The translations under genes and the position numbers were made by a program. From the NCBI GenBank assembly GCA_002387205.1, contig DGLA01000007.1, positions 4,631 to 68,630 on the forward strand: a DNA stretch of 64,000 bases, in the 5' to 3' direction. This document shows, one piece after another, positions 51,647 through 59,933 of the stretch; within the stretch, counting starts at the first letter, position 1; every line of letters begins with the position of its first letter. Under the pieces are notes generated by a model. The model worked only from the letters and a program-made list of their open reading frames with translations. It searched no databases and was not told the DNA's origin. The stretch is from Stutzerimonas stutzeri (GTDB lineage Bacteria; Pseudomonadota; Gammaproteobacteria; Pseudomonadales; Pseudomonadaceae).

Positions 51647-52655
51647 CGCCCGAGTTCCCACAAAACTGAACAAGGTCGACAAGGCCGCGATTCTCCTGCT
51701 CTCGCTGGGCGAGGCGGATGCGGCGCAGGTGCTGCGCCATCTGGGACCGAAGGAAGTCCAGAAAGTCGGCACGGCGATGGCGCAATTGCGCAACGTGCAG
51801 AAAAACCAGATCGAGCAGGTGATGGGTGAGTTCGTCGAGATTGTCGGGGACCAGACCAGCCTCGGCGTCGGCTCAGACGGCTACATCCGCAAGATGCTCA
51901 CCCAGGCACTGGGCGAGGACAAGGCGGGTGGCCTGATCGACCGTATTCTCCTTGGCGGCAATACCAGCGGTCTGGACAGCCTGAAGTGGATGGAGCCGCG
52001 CGCCGTGGCTGATGTGATTCGCTATGAGCACCCGCAAATCCAGGCCATCGTGGTGGCCTATCTAGATCCGGATCAGGCCGGGGAAGTGCTTTCGCATTTC
52101 GACCACAAGGTACGTCTGGACATCGTGCTGCGCGTGTCATCCCTCAACACGGTGCAGCCCGCCGCGCTGAAGGAGCTGAACCTGATCCTGGAGAAGCAGT
52201 TTTCCGGCAACTCCAACACCACCCGAGCGAACCTGGGGGGCGTCAAGCGAGCGGCGGACATCATGAACTTCCTCGACAGCTCGGTCGAAGGCCAGCTGAT
52301 GGATGCGATCCGCGAGGTCGACGAGGATCTGTCGTCGCAGATCGAAGACCTCATGTTCGTCTTCGACAATCTTGCCGATGTCGACGACCGGGGCATCCAG
52401 GTGCTGCTGCGCGAAGTATCCTCCGATGTGCTGGTCATGGCGCTCAAGGGTGCCGACGAGGCGATCAAGGAAAAGGTTTTCAAGAACATGTCCAAGCGCG
52501 CTGGCGAACTGCTGCGCGACGACCTGGAAGCCAAGGGGCCGGTGCGCATCAGCGAAGTGGAAGGCGCCCAGAAGGAAATACTCACCATTGCCCGCCGCAT
52601 GGCCGAAGCCGGGGAAATCGTTCTCGGTGGCAAGGGCGGCGAAGAAATGATCTAA
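51639..52655 (+). CDS. fliG: Flagellar motor switch protein FliG
   Basis: 338 residues, usual length. The N-terminal domain binds FliF, the middle binds FliM (with the EHPQ segment IRYEHPQIQAIVVAYLDPD), and the C-terminal domain contacts the stator (charged residues in DVDDRGIQVLLREV and KNMSKRAGELLRDDLEAKG). It is the rotor torque ring in the cytoplasm. It overlaps fliF and is followed by fliH after 16 bp. Confidence 0.97.
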   Translation: MSDARVPTKLNKVDKAAILLLSLGEADAAQVLRHLGPKEVQKVGTAMAQLRNVQKNQIEQVMGEFVEIVGDQTSLGVGSDGYIRKMLTQALGEDKAGGLIDRILLGGNTSGLDSLKWMEPRAVADVIRYEHPQIQAIVVAYLDPDQAGEVLSHFDHKVRLDIVLRVSSLNTVQPAALKELNLILEKQFSGNSNTTRANLGGVKRAADIMNFLDSSVEGQLMDAIREVDEDLSSQIEDLMFVFDNLADVDDRGIQVLLREVSSDVLVMALKGADEAIKEKVFKNMSKRAGELLRDDLEAKGPVRISEVEGAQKEILTIARRMAEAGEIVLGGKGGEEMI

Positions 52656-52671
52656 GCGAGCCACAGGCCCA

Positions 52672-53460
52672 ATGTCCAAGGAAAACCCCAGCGACGTCAT
52701 CCGTGCAAGAGATGTGAATGCCTTCGATCGCTGGGCCCTGCCGAGCTTCGATCCGGAGGACGATCAGGCCGAAGAGCCTGACGCGCAAGCCGATGACGAT
52801 CAGGCCGAAGAGTTGGCGCACAGCGAAGACGTCCCGCTCGAGGAAGTCAAGCCGCTGACGCTCGAAGAGCTCGAAGCGATTCGTCAGGAAGCCTACAACG
52901 AGGGTTTCAGCACGGGTGAAAAAGATGGCTTTCATGCCGGTCAGCTCAAGGCCCGGCAAGACGCCGAAGCGGCTCTGACGCCAAAGCTGGGTAGCCTGGA
53001 GAAGCTGATGACTCAGCTGCTCGAGCCCATCGCTGATCAGGACCGCAATCTGGAGCACGCCATGGTCACCCTGGTCAGCCAGTTGGCGCGAGAGGTCATC
53101 CAGCGCGATCTGCAGATCGATTCAAGTCAGATCCGCCAGGTGCTTCGTGATGCCTTGAAGCTCTTGCCGATGGGGGCGAACAACGTGCGGATCTACATCA
53201 ACCCGCAGGATTTCGATCTGGTCAAGGCCATGCGCGAGCGCCACGAAGAAACCTGGCGGATCATCGAAGACAGCGACCTGCTGCCCGGTGGCTGTCGCAT
53301 CGAGACCGAACAGAGCCGCATAGACGCCAGCGTCGAGACACGGCTGGCCAAGGCGATAGGCCAGTTGTTCGACCAGCAGCGCGAAAACGCTACCAGTCCG
53401 CCAGAGCCGGACTTGCTTGTCGATCTCGACTCGCAAGCGGAGCAGCCCGATGCGCCTTGA
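52672..53460 (+). CDS. fliH: Flagellar export ATPase regulator FliH
   Basis: 262 residues. The N-terminal third is acidic and disordered (DDQAEEPDAQADDDQAEE). The middle is helical, with the glycine-spaced AYNEGFSTGEKDGFHAGQ typical of FliH, and the C-terminal domain resembles the V/F-ATPase peripheral stalk subunit. It holds FliI at the export gate and inhibits it. The stop overlaps the fliI start by 11 bp. Confidence 0.95.
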   Translation: MSKENPSDVIRARDVNAFDRWALPSFDPEDDQAEEPDAQADDDQAEELAHSEDVPLEEVKPLTLEELEAIRQEAYNEGFSTGEKDGFHAGQLKARQDAEAALTPKLGSLEKLMTQLLEPIADQDRNLEHAMVTLVSQLAREVIQRDLQIDSSQIRQVLRDALKLLPMGANNVRIYINPQDFDLVKAMRERHEETWRIIEDSDLLPGGCRIETEQSRIDASVETRLAKAIGQLFDQQRENATSPPEPDLLVDLDSQAEQPDAP

Positions 53461-54808
53461 ACGCACCAGTTTCGCCAAACGCTTCGAAGCCTATGGCGAG
53501 GCCATCAAGCTACCCAGCCAACCGATACTCGAGGGCCGCCTGTTGCGCATGGTCGGCCTGACGCTCGAGGCCGAAGGGCTTCGTGCTGCGGTCGGCAGCC
53601 GCTGCCTGGTCATCAACGAAGACAGCTATCACCCCACCCAGGTGGAAGCGGAAGTCATGGGCTTTGCCAGCGGCAAGCTCTACCTGATGCCGGTCGGCAG
53701 CCTTGCCGGCATTGCCCCGGGCGCACGGGTCGTGCCCCTGCCGAACACCGGCCGCCTGCCCATGGGCACGTCCATGCTTGGCCGGGTACTCGATGGCGCC
53801 GGGCGTGCGCTCGATGGCAAGGGCGGGATGAAGGCCGAGGATTGGGTGCCGATGGATGGGCCGGTGATCAACCCGCTCAAGCGCCACCCGATCAGCGAGC
53901 CACTTGACGTAGGCATTCGCAGCATCAACGGCTTGTTGACGGTCGGCCGCGGCCAGCGTCTGGGTCTGTTCGCCGGCACCGGTGTGGGCAAGTCGGTGCT
54001 GCTCGGCATGATGACGCGCTTCACCGAGGCGGACATCATCGTGGTCGGCCTGATTGGCGAACGCGGCCGTGAGGTGAAAGAGTTCATCGAGAACATCCTT
54101 ACCGAGGAAAGCATCAAGCGTTCGGTGGTAGTGGCCTCGCCTGCCGACGATGCGCCGCTGATGCGGCTGCGCGCCGCCATGTATTGCACGCGCATCGCTG
54201 AATACTTTCGCGACAAGGGCAGGAACGTGCTGCTGCTGATGGACTCGCTGACACGTTTCGCCCAGGCCCAGCGCGAAATCGCGCTGGCGATTGGCGAGCC
54301 GCCGGCGACCAAGGGTTATCCACCTTCGGTCTTCGCCAAGCTGCCGAGCCTGGTGGAGCGCGCCGGCAACGCCGAGGCGGGCGGTGGCTCGATCACCGCG
54401 TTCTATACGGTGCTGTCCGAAGGCGATGACCAGCAGGACCCGATCGCCGACGCCGCGCGGGGGGTGCTGGACGGCCATTTCGTGCTGTCTCGCCGCTTGG
54501 CCGAGGAAGGGCATTACCCGGCCATCGACATCGAAGCGTCCATCAGCCGGGTCATGCCGCAGGTGGTCAGCCCCGAGCACATGCGCAACGCGCAACGTTT
54601 CAAGCAGCTGTGGTCGCGCTATCAGCAGAGCCGGGACCTGATCAGTGTCGGCGCCTACGTGCCCGGAGGCGATCCCGAGACCGACCTGGCGATTGCGCGG
54701 CAGGCGGAGATGGTGCGCTTTCTCAGACAGGGGCTGAACGAGGCTGAAGACCTGGCCAGGAGCGAGGTCTCGTTGACCGGCGTGTTCAATCCGAAAGCGG
54801 CGGGCTAA
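53450..54808 (+). CDS. fliI: Flagellum-specific ATP synthase FliI
   Basis: 452 residues from the ATG at 53450, inside the end of fliH. The ATPase of the flagellar type III export apparatus: Walker A AGTGVGKSVLLG (near residue 175), Walker B LLLMDSLTRFAQAQREIAL, then GEPPATKGYPPSVFAKLPSLVERAG. It forms a hexamer that unfolds or primes export substrates. The next gene, fliJ, begins 3 bp after its stop. Confidence 0.97.
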   Translation: MRLERTSFAKRFEAYGEAIKLPSQPILEGRLLRMVGLTLEAEGLRAAVGSRCLVINEDSYHPTQVEAEVMGFASGKLYLMPVGSLAGIAPGARVVPLPNTGRLPMGTSMLGRVLDGAGRALDGKGGMKAEDWVPMDGPVINPLKRHPISEPLDVGIRSINGLLTVGRGQRLGLFAGTGVGKSVLLGMMTRFTEADIIVVGLIGERGREVKEFIENILTEESIKRSVVVASPADDAPLMRLRAAMYCTRIAEYFRDKGRNVLLLMDSLTRFAQAQREIALAIGEPPATKGYPPSVFAKLPSLVERAGNAEAGGGSITAFYTVLSEGDDQQDPIADAARGVLDGHFVLSRRLAEEGHYPAIDIEASISRVMPQVVSPEHMRNAQRFKQLWSRYQQSRDLISVGAYVPGGDPETDLAIARQAEMVRFLRQGLNEAEDLARSEVSLTGVFNPKAAG

Positions 54809-54811
54809 GCC

Positions 54812-55264
54812 TTGTCGGCAAGCCGTGCGGTGCGTCTGGCACCTGTCATCGACATGGCCGAACGTGCCGAGCGCGACGCGGCGCGCCTGTTCGGCCAGGG
54901 TCAGGCGCAGATCGCCCAGGCCGAAGCCAAGCTCGACGAGCTGCGCCAGTATTTCGGCGACTACCAGCAGCAATGGATGAGCCAGGGCAGCCAGGGTGTG
55001 TCCGGACAGTGGCTGGTGAACTACCAACGTTTCCTGTCGCAACTCGAATCTGCCATTGCCCAGCAGCAGCGTAGCGTCGACTGGCATCGCAACAATCTCG
55101 ACAAGCTGCGCGAGCAGTGGCAACAGCGACGCGCGAGGCTCGACGGGTTGCGCAAACTGGTCGACCGATATCTGCAGGAGGCCCGAACAGCCGCCGACAA
55201 GCGCGAGCAGAAATTGCTAGACGAATACGCACAACGGCTTGCCGGGCGGCCAAAACAGGATTGA
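54812..55264 (+). CDS. fliJ: Flagellar export protein FliJ
   Basis: 150 residues from a TTG at 54812, 3 bp after the fliI stop. The protein is a long coiled coil (RLAPVIDMAERAERDAAR, AQIAQAEAKLDELRQYFG, SGQWLVNYQRFLSQLE), as in other FliJ proteins, which act like the F1 gamma subunit inside the FliI ring. No ATG lies close enough to replace the TTG, and the N-terminus aligns in length with other pseudomonad FliJ proteins. Translation is probably coupled to fliI. Confidence 0.93.
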   Translation: MSASRAVRLAPVIDMAERAERDAARLFGQGQAQIAQAEAKLDELRQYFGDYQQQWMSQGSQGVSGQWLVNYQRFLSQLESAIAQQQRSVDWHRNNLDKLREQWQQRRARLDGLRKLVDRYLQEARTAADKREQKLLDEYAQRLAGRPKQD

Positions 55265-55442
55265 TGCTTGCTGCGCGTGGGTTTGGGTGCTAAATCTTGA
55301 TCAGCTTCTTTGCGACAGCACAGCTGGACATCGAGGCCGCAGGCGCAGGCATAAGGCGCCAACCGGCGGAGCCAGCGCCAATCCAGCAATACACGACAGC
55401 CGCGGCAAAAGGCCACGACCTCGTCAGGATTAGGAGTGCTAC

Positions 55443-55748
55443 ATGACCATCAGTTCCCAGCTATCGGCAGATGGACAAGAGCTGACCATTACCATCCAGG
55501 GGCGTTTCGACTTTAACGCCCATCAGGCTTTCCGCGACGCCTACCAGCGCGTCGATTGCACTCCACAGCGCTACGTGGTCGACCTCAACGGCGCGACCTA
55601 CCTCGACAGTTCGGCACTCGGCATGCTGCTCCTGCTGCGCGACCATGCTGGCAGCGACAAGGCCAACATCCGCCTGATCAATTGCAATCCGGACGTTCGC
55701 AAGGTGCTTTCGGTCTCGAATTTCGAACAGTTGTTCGTGATCGCCTGA
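55443..55748 (+). CDS. hsbA: STAS-domain anti-sigma factor antagonist (HsbA-like)
   Basis: 101 residues, a single STAS domain. The phosphorylatable Ser56 is in YLDSSALGML, the same position as in HsbA of P. aeruginosa. TTAGGAG lies upstream. In P. aeruginosa HsbA binds the anti-sigma factor FlgM when unphosphorylated and the cyclase HsbD when phosphorylated, switching between swimming and biofilm growth. The adjacent kinase/phosphatase and Hpt genes support this identity. The 178-bp gap before it holds a Cys-rich minus-strand frame discussed in the findings. Confidence 0.88.
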   Translation: MTISSQLSADGQELTITIQGRFDFNAHQAFRDAYQRVDCTPQRYVVDLNGATYLDSSALGMLLLLRDHAGSDKANIRLINCNPDVRKVLSVSNFEQLFVIA

Positions 55749-57452
55749 ATGCCTCGTCGGCTCTGCATACTCATCGCCGAGGATGGCGCGGCCGATCGCA
55801 TGCTGCTGGCGACAATCGTCGGGCGCCAGGGGCATCGTGTCCTGACCGCAGCGAACGGCGCCGAGGCAGTGGAACTGTTCGAACGCGAACGCCCTCAGCT
55901 GGTCCTGATGGACGCGCTCATGCCGGTGATGGACGGTTTCGAAGCGGCGCAGCAGATCAAGCAGCTGGCGGGCAACGAGCTGGTGCCGATCATCTTTCTC
56001 ACTTCGCTGACCGAAAACGAGGCGCTTGTCCGCTGCCTTGAAGCGGGGGGCGACGACTTCATCGCCAAGCCCTATAACCCCATCATTCTCGAAGCCAAGA
56101 TACAGGCGATGCACCGCCTGCGCCGCCTGCAGGCCACGGTGTTGGAGCAGCGTGACCTGATCGCCCGGCGCAATCAGCAGTTGCTCGACGAACAGCGGGC
56201 GGCCAAGGCCATTTTCGACAAGGTTGCCCACGCCGGCTGCCTGAACGCACCAAACATTCGTTACCGCCAGTCGCCGCGGGCGCTGTTCAACGGTGACCTG
56301 CTGCTCGCCGCGCAGGCGCCAGCCGGGCGGATGTTCGTGCTTCTCGGGGACTTCACCGGCCACGGGCTGCCTGCCGCGATCGGTGCCATGCCGCTTGCCG
56401 AGACCTTCTACGGGATGACTGCCAAGGGCTATTCGAGCAGCGACATCCTTCGCGAAGTCAATGCCAAGCTGAAGCTGATCCTGCCGGTGGAGATGTTCTG
56501 CTGCGCTACCTTTCTGGACATCAATCTCAAGCAGGGCGTGCTACGTGTCTGGAATGGTGGGCTGCCGGACGGTTACCTGCTCAAGGGCGACGCTACGCGC
56601 GTCACACTTCCATCCAGGCACCTGCCGCTGGGTGTAGTCGACGCGAGTGCTTTCGACGATCGGTTCGACAACCTGCCGATTGCCGTTGGTGACCGGTTGC
56701 TGCTGTTGTCCGATGGAGTGCTGGAAAGCCGTAACGAGGAGGAGGTGTTGTTCGGTGAGCAACGGCTTCTGGCGGTGCTCGATGGCAATGCCCGATCCGA
56801 GGCACTGCTGGAAGAAATCCAGCTGGCCCTACAGGCCTTCCACGGTCAATTACTTGACGACCTGAGCCTGGTCGAGGTGAGCCTGACGGCCGACATGGCC
56901 GCATTGGATGAAAAGCCCTCTGGTGTTTTCCCCCTCGGTGCCCAGCCCACGCGGCCGATGAACTGGGCGGCAAGCTTCGAACTGCGTCCCGACAGCCTGC
57001 GCACCTCGAACCCCTTGCCACTGCTCATGCAGCTGATCTTGCAGATTCCACCGTTGCGCCACCGGGCCGGGACGGTCTATACGGTGCTGACCGAGCTATA
57101 TACGAACGCACTGGAGCACGGTGTGCTGCTGCTCGACTCCTCGCTCAAATGCGATGCCGAAGGTTTCGCTCGTTACTACCAGGAGCGAATGCAACGGCTC
57201 GACGCGCTCAGCGAAGGATTCGTCGCGATTGATCTGGACACCAGGTCGGACGGCCTCACCGGCTACCTGCGTATCGACATGCGCGACAGCGGCCCCGGCT
57301 TCGACGTGCAGCGCACGCTGAACAAGCAGTATTGCGCCGAATGCCTCGGCGGCCGAGGGCTGCGCATGGTCCGGCAACTCAGTGAACGGTTCTACTGGTC
57401 GCCGGACGGGAAGGGCGTGAGCGTGGAGTTCCATTGGAGCGCTCATGCATAA
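55749..57452 (+). CDS. hsbR: Response regulator with PP2C phosphatase and HATPase domains (HsbR-like)
   Basis: 567 residues. An N-terminal receiver domain (phospho-acceptor Asp55 in LVLMDALMP; Lys in AKPYNP) is followed by a coiled segment and a SpoIIE-type PP2C domain (about 185-380) with metal Asp residues in GDFTGHG, LSDGV and DDLSLVEV. A C-terminal anti-sigma kinase-like domain (about 435-565) has N-box TELYTNALEHGV and G-box DMRDSGPGFD. It should phosphorylate and dephosphorylate the STAS protein encoded just before it. The receiver is expected to take phosphate from HptB. Confidence 0.92.
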   Translation: MPRRLCILIAEDGAADRMLLATIVGRQGHRVLTAANGAEAVELFERERPQLVLMDALMPVMDGFEAAQQIKQLAGNELVPIIFLTSLTENEALVRCLEAGGDDFIAKPYNPIILEAKIQAMHRLRRLQATVLEQRDLIARRNQQLLDEQRAAKAIFDKVAHAGCLNAPNIRYRQSPRALFNGDLLLAAQAPAGRMFVLLGDFTGHGLPAAIGAMPLAETFYGMTAKGYSSSDILREVNAKLKLILPVEMFCCATFLDINLKQGVLRVWNGGLPDGYLLKGDATRVTLPSRHLPLGVVDASAFDDRFDNLPIAVGDRLLLLSDGVLESRNEEEVLFGEQRLLAVLDGNARSEALLEEIQLALQAFHGQLLDDLSLVEVSLTADMAALDEKPSGVFPLGAQPTRPMNWAASFELRPDSLRTSNPLPLLMQLILQIPPLRHRAGTVYTVLTELYTNALEHGVLLLDSSLKCDAEGFARYYQERMQRLDALSEGFVAIDLDTRSDGLTGYLRIDMRDSGPGFDVQRTLNKQYCAECLGGRGLRMVRQLSERFYWSPDGKGVSVEFHWSAHA

Positions 57453-57478
57453 TCCGAACTTTTTGCCGGGAGCACACC

Positions 57479-57835
57479 ATGGCCGAACATCTCGACAGTC
57501 GGGTTCTGGCAACCCTTCAGGAGGTGATGGAGGCCGAGTACCCAGTGCTTCTGGAAACCTTTCTGGTGGATTCCGAAGAGCGCGTGCGCCTGCTTCAGGC
57601 GGCCTGCCTGAGCGGCGAGGCCGAACAGCTTCGCCAGGCGGCACACAGCTTCAAGGGCAGCTGCAGCAACATGGGGGCCTTGATGCTGGCGGAACTTTGT
57701 CGCCAGGTTGAAGAGGCGGCGCGCCGTGGGCAGCTTGCCGATGCGCCGGAACTGATCGGATGCATCGAGCGGGAGTTCGCCATCGTTCGTATCCTGTATC
57801 GTGCCGAACGCCAGCGTTTCAGAGCTCCGCGCTGA
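57479..57835 (+). CDS. hptB: Histidine phosphotransfer protein (HptB-like)
   Basis: 118 residues from the ATG at 57479. The Hpt four-helix bundle carries the phospho-His56 in AAHSFKGSCSNMGA. In P. aeruginosa HptB relays phosphate from several hybrid kinases to HsbR and so to the HsbA switch. Gene order STAS, receiver-PP2C, Hpt is the same as the known module, though here it lies inside the flagellar cluster. Confidence 0.92.
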   Translation: MAEHLDSRVLATLQEVMEAEYPVLLETFLVDSEERVRLLQAACLSGEAEQLRQAAHSFKGSCSNMGALMLAELCRQVEEAARRGQLADAPELIGCIEREFAIVRILYRAERQRFRAPR

Positions 57836-57903
57836 AAATCGGTCAGCCGACCAAGCCCCTCTTCGTCCTGTTTGCAGTGGACAATATGGTCGTTCGGCGA
57901 CGA

Positions 57904-57919
57904 TGGCCCGCCATTTGCT
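57904..57919 (+). promoter_or_regulatory. Sigma-54 promoter for fliK
   Basis: TGGCCC-N5-TTGCT has the GG and GC ten bases apart and fits the sigma-54 consensus. The start of transcription would be near 57930, 28 nt before the fliK ATG. Confidence 0.75.
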
Positions 57920-57957
57920 TAAGGCAGTTTACGTCCCAATCCTCCTTGGAAAGACAC

Positions 57958-59211
57958 ATGGCCGTTTCCCCCGATCTATTGCTCAACATCAAGGCGCCCG
58001 CCACTGCTGCAAAGGCAGCCGGCCAGACATCCAAGCCGGCCGCGCAACCCAGTCGTGACGAGCCTTCCAGCTTTGCCAATGTCTACGCACGGGAACGTCA
58101 GGCGAAGCCCGCCGAGCGCTCCGAGCCCGCTGCCAGGCCGGTCCGCGACAAGCCGGTCAGCGAAAAACCAAGTCAGGAAACCGCCGAAGCGGATGGCAGC
58201 GACAAGCCTGCGGTTGCCGAAGCCGGCAAGGAATTGCCTGTCGACGGCGTCACGGCAGAGTCAGAGGATCTCGTCGAGGCCGAAGAAGCCGAGCTGGACC
58301 CTCTGCTGTTGCTGGGGCTAGGCGACAGCGCCCAACCCGCTCCCGATCCGCTGCCCCTGTCCTTGCCAACCGGTAGCGAGTTCCTGGCGGGCCTTCCGCA
58401 GGCACAGGCGGCAGTAGACGAAGCCGATGGCGAGTCTGAAAAGCCGCTGCTTGGTCAGCGTTCGGTAACAGGCACCCTGTCAGTGGCAGAGAAAGCCCTC
58501 GCGGCTCAGGCAGCCACGCCGGACAAGAACGTTGCAGACACCGAGCCGCTCGCGACGACGGCACTGCTGGGCGAAGAGTTCACTGGCGAGGAGGGCGCTG
58601 ACTCCGGGAGCGAGGAAGACTTCGGCACGCTGCTCGAACAGCTCGATGTTCCCAAGGAGAGCCGCAGCGCCGCGTCGGACGCCGTGCTGAATCGCCTCAA
58701 CCCGCTTACTCAGGCCATCGCCCAGCAGAACCTCCAGGCTCAACAGATTCAGCGACCTGCGCTGGTACCCGGTCAACCCGTGCAGATCCAGCAGTCCGGC
58801 TGGAGCGAGGCGGTAGTCGATCGGGTGATGTGGCTGTCCAGCCAGAACCTCAAGTCAGCCGAAATCCAGCTGGATCCGGCAGAGCTTGGGCGTATGGAGG
58901 TGCGCATCGATATGAACAAGGACCAGACCCAGGTCACCTTCCTCAGTCCCCATGCAGGGGTGCGTGACGCCATCGAAGGCCAGATGCACCGCTTGCGGGA
59001 TATGTTCGCGCAGCAGGGCATGACCATGGACGTCAACGTGTCGGATCAGTCGCTTGCACGTGGCTGGCAAGGACAGGGTGGGGGCGAGTCCAGAGGCAAC
59101 GGCGGCCGTGGCGGATCGGCTGGCGCCGAGGAGGAAGTGGTACGAGGCAGCGTAGAGATCAGCAGCAGCCGAGCCAGTGGTGATCGAGGGCTGGTGGATT
59201 ACTACGCCTGA
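57958..59211 (+). CDS. fliK: Flagellar hook-length control protein FliK
   Basis: 417 residues from the ATG at 57958, preceded by GGAAAGA. The first 270 residues are low-complexity (Ala, Glu, Pro, Asp rich), as is usual for the ruler part. The C-terminal Flg_hook domain (about 280-375) has LKSAEIQLDPAELGRMEVRID and RDAIEGQMHRLRDMFAQQGM. It measures hook length and switches export specificity through FlhB. The tail is Gly-rich. It follows the HptB module and has its own sigma-54 promoter. Confidence 0.94.
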   Translation: MAVSPDLLLNIKAPATAAKAAGQTSKPAAQPSRDEPSSFANVYARERQAKPAERSEPAARPVRDKPVSEKPSQETAEADGSDKPAVAEAGKELPVDGVTAESEDLVEAEEAELDPLLLLGLGDSAQPAPDPLPLSLPTGSEFLAGLPQAQAAVDEADGESEKPLLGQRSVTGTLSVAEKALAAQAATPDKNVADTEPLATTALLGEEFTGEEGADSGSEEDFGTLLEQLDVPKESRSAASDAVLNRLNPLTQAIAQQNLQAQQIQRPALVPGQPVQIQQSGWSEAVVDRVMWLSSQNLKSAEIQLDPAELGRMEVRIDMNKDQTQVTFLSPHAGVRDAIEGQMHRLRDMFAQQGMTMDVNVSDQSLARGWQGQGGGESRGNGGRGGSAGAEEEVVRGSVEISSSRASGDRGLVDYYA

Positions 59212-59315
59212 GGCCATCGTTCATAGTTCATGGATCATGCGGTACGCCGATGGCCCGTCAGTCATCCGGTCGGCGGTGAGAGTCGTTTACGGCTACCGGT
59301 CGCTGCCCGATACTT

Positions 59316-59331
59316 TGGCACAGCAGTTGCT
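59316..59331 (+). promoter_or_regulatory. Sigma-54 promoter for fliL
   Basis: TGGCAC-N5-TTGCT is a perfect match to the sigma-54 consensus. Transcription would begin near 59342, about 40 nt before fliL, starting the fliLMNOPQR-flhB unit. The rest of 59212-59315 holds nothing I recognise. Confidence 0.9.
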
Positions 59332-59381
59332 CCCACCTCTGCGCGAACGCGTAAACACACGCAAGATGACGGAAATTTGGC

Positions 59382-59921
59382 ATGGCTAAGAAACAGGGTC
59401 CACCGGACGTGGCGAGCCCCGGCGCGCCGGCGCCCGCCGGCAAGGGCAAGCTCAAACTGATCATCCTGATAGTGGTCGGTCTGCTGCTGGCTGTCGGCCT
59501 GTCAGTGGGCGGCACGTTCTACTTCATGAACAAGGCCGGATCGGACGATGATCATGGCGACGAGGCGGCGGCAGCGGAGTCGGCGGTGCCGCAGCGTCAG
59601 GCGGCGGTCTATGAGGTGCTGATGCCGGCCTTCGTGGTCAACTTCAGCAATGGAGGCGGGCGTCAGCGCTATATGCAGGTCAGCGTAGCGCTGATGTCGC
59701 GTGATCAGGCCGCACTCGACGGGCTGAAGGAACACATGCCGCTGTTGCGCAATCAACTGGTCATGCTGTTCTCCAGCCAGGATTTCGCCAGCCTGATAAC
59801 ACCGGTCGGCCAGGAAATGCTGCGGCAGAAGGCCACCGCCGCCGTACAGGAGCTGGCGCAGAAGGAAGTCGGCACACTCGCTATCGAGCAAGTGCTTTTC
59901 ACCAATTTCGTATTGCAATAG
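59382..59921 (+). CDS. fliL: Flagellar basal body-associated protein FliL
   Basis: 179 residues. One membrane anchor at about 25-48 (LKLIILIVVGLLLAVGL) precedes a periplasmic SPFH-like domain (about 75-179) with VYEVLMPAFVVNF and the C-terminal VLFTNFVLQ. It surrounds the stator and raises torque. It is the first gene of the unit driven by the perfect sigma-54 promoter; fliM follows after 12 bp. Confidence 0.95.
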   Translation: MAKKQGPPDVASPGAPAPAGKGKLKLIILIVVGLLLAVGLSVGGTFYFMNKAGSDDDHGDEAAAAESAVPQRQAAVYEVLMPAFVVNFSNGGGRQRYMQVSVALMSRDQAALDGLKEHMPLLRNQLVMLFSSQDFASLITPVGQEMLRQKATAAVQELAQKEVGTLAIEQVLFTNFVLQ

Positions 59922-59933
59922 GGAAGGTTCTAG

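Noticed and set aside
53510..55123. 537-residue minus-strand open frame opposite fliI and fliJ
   Set aside because: Mirror frame of GC-rich codon use; it crosses two real genes and shows no domain.
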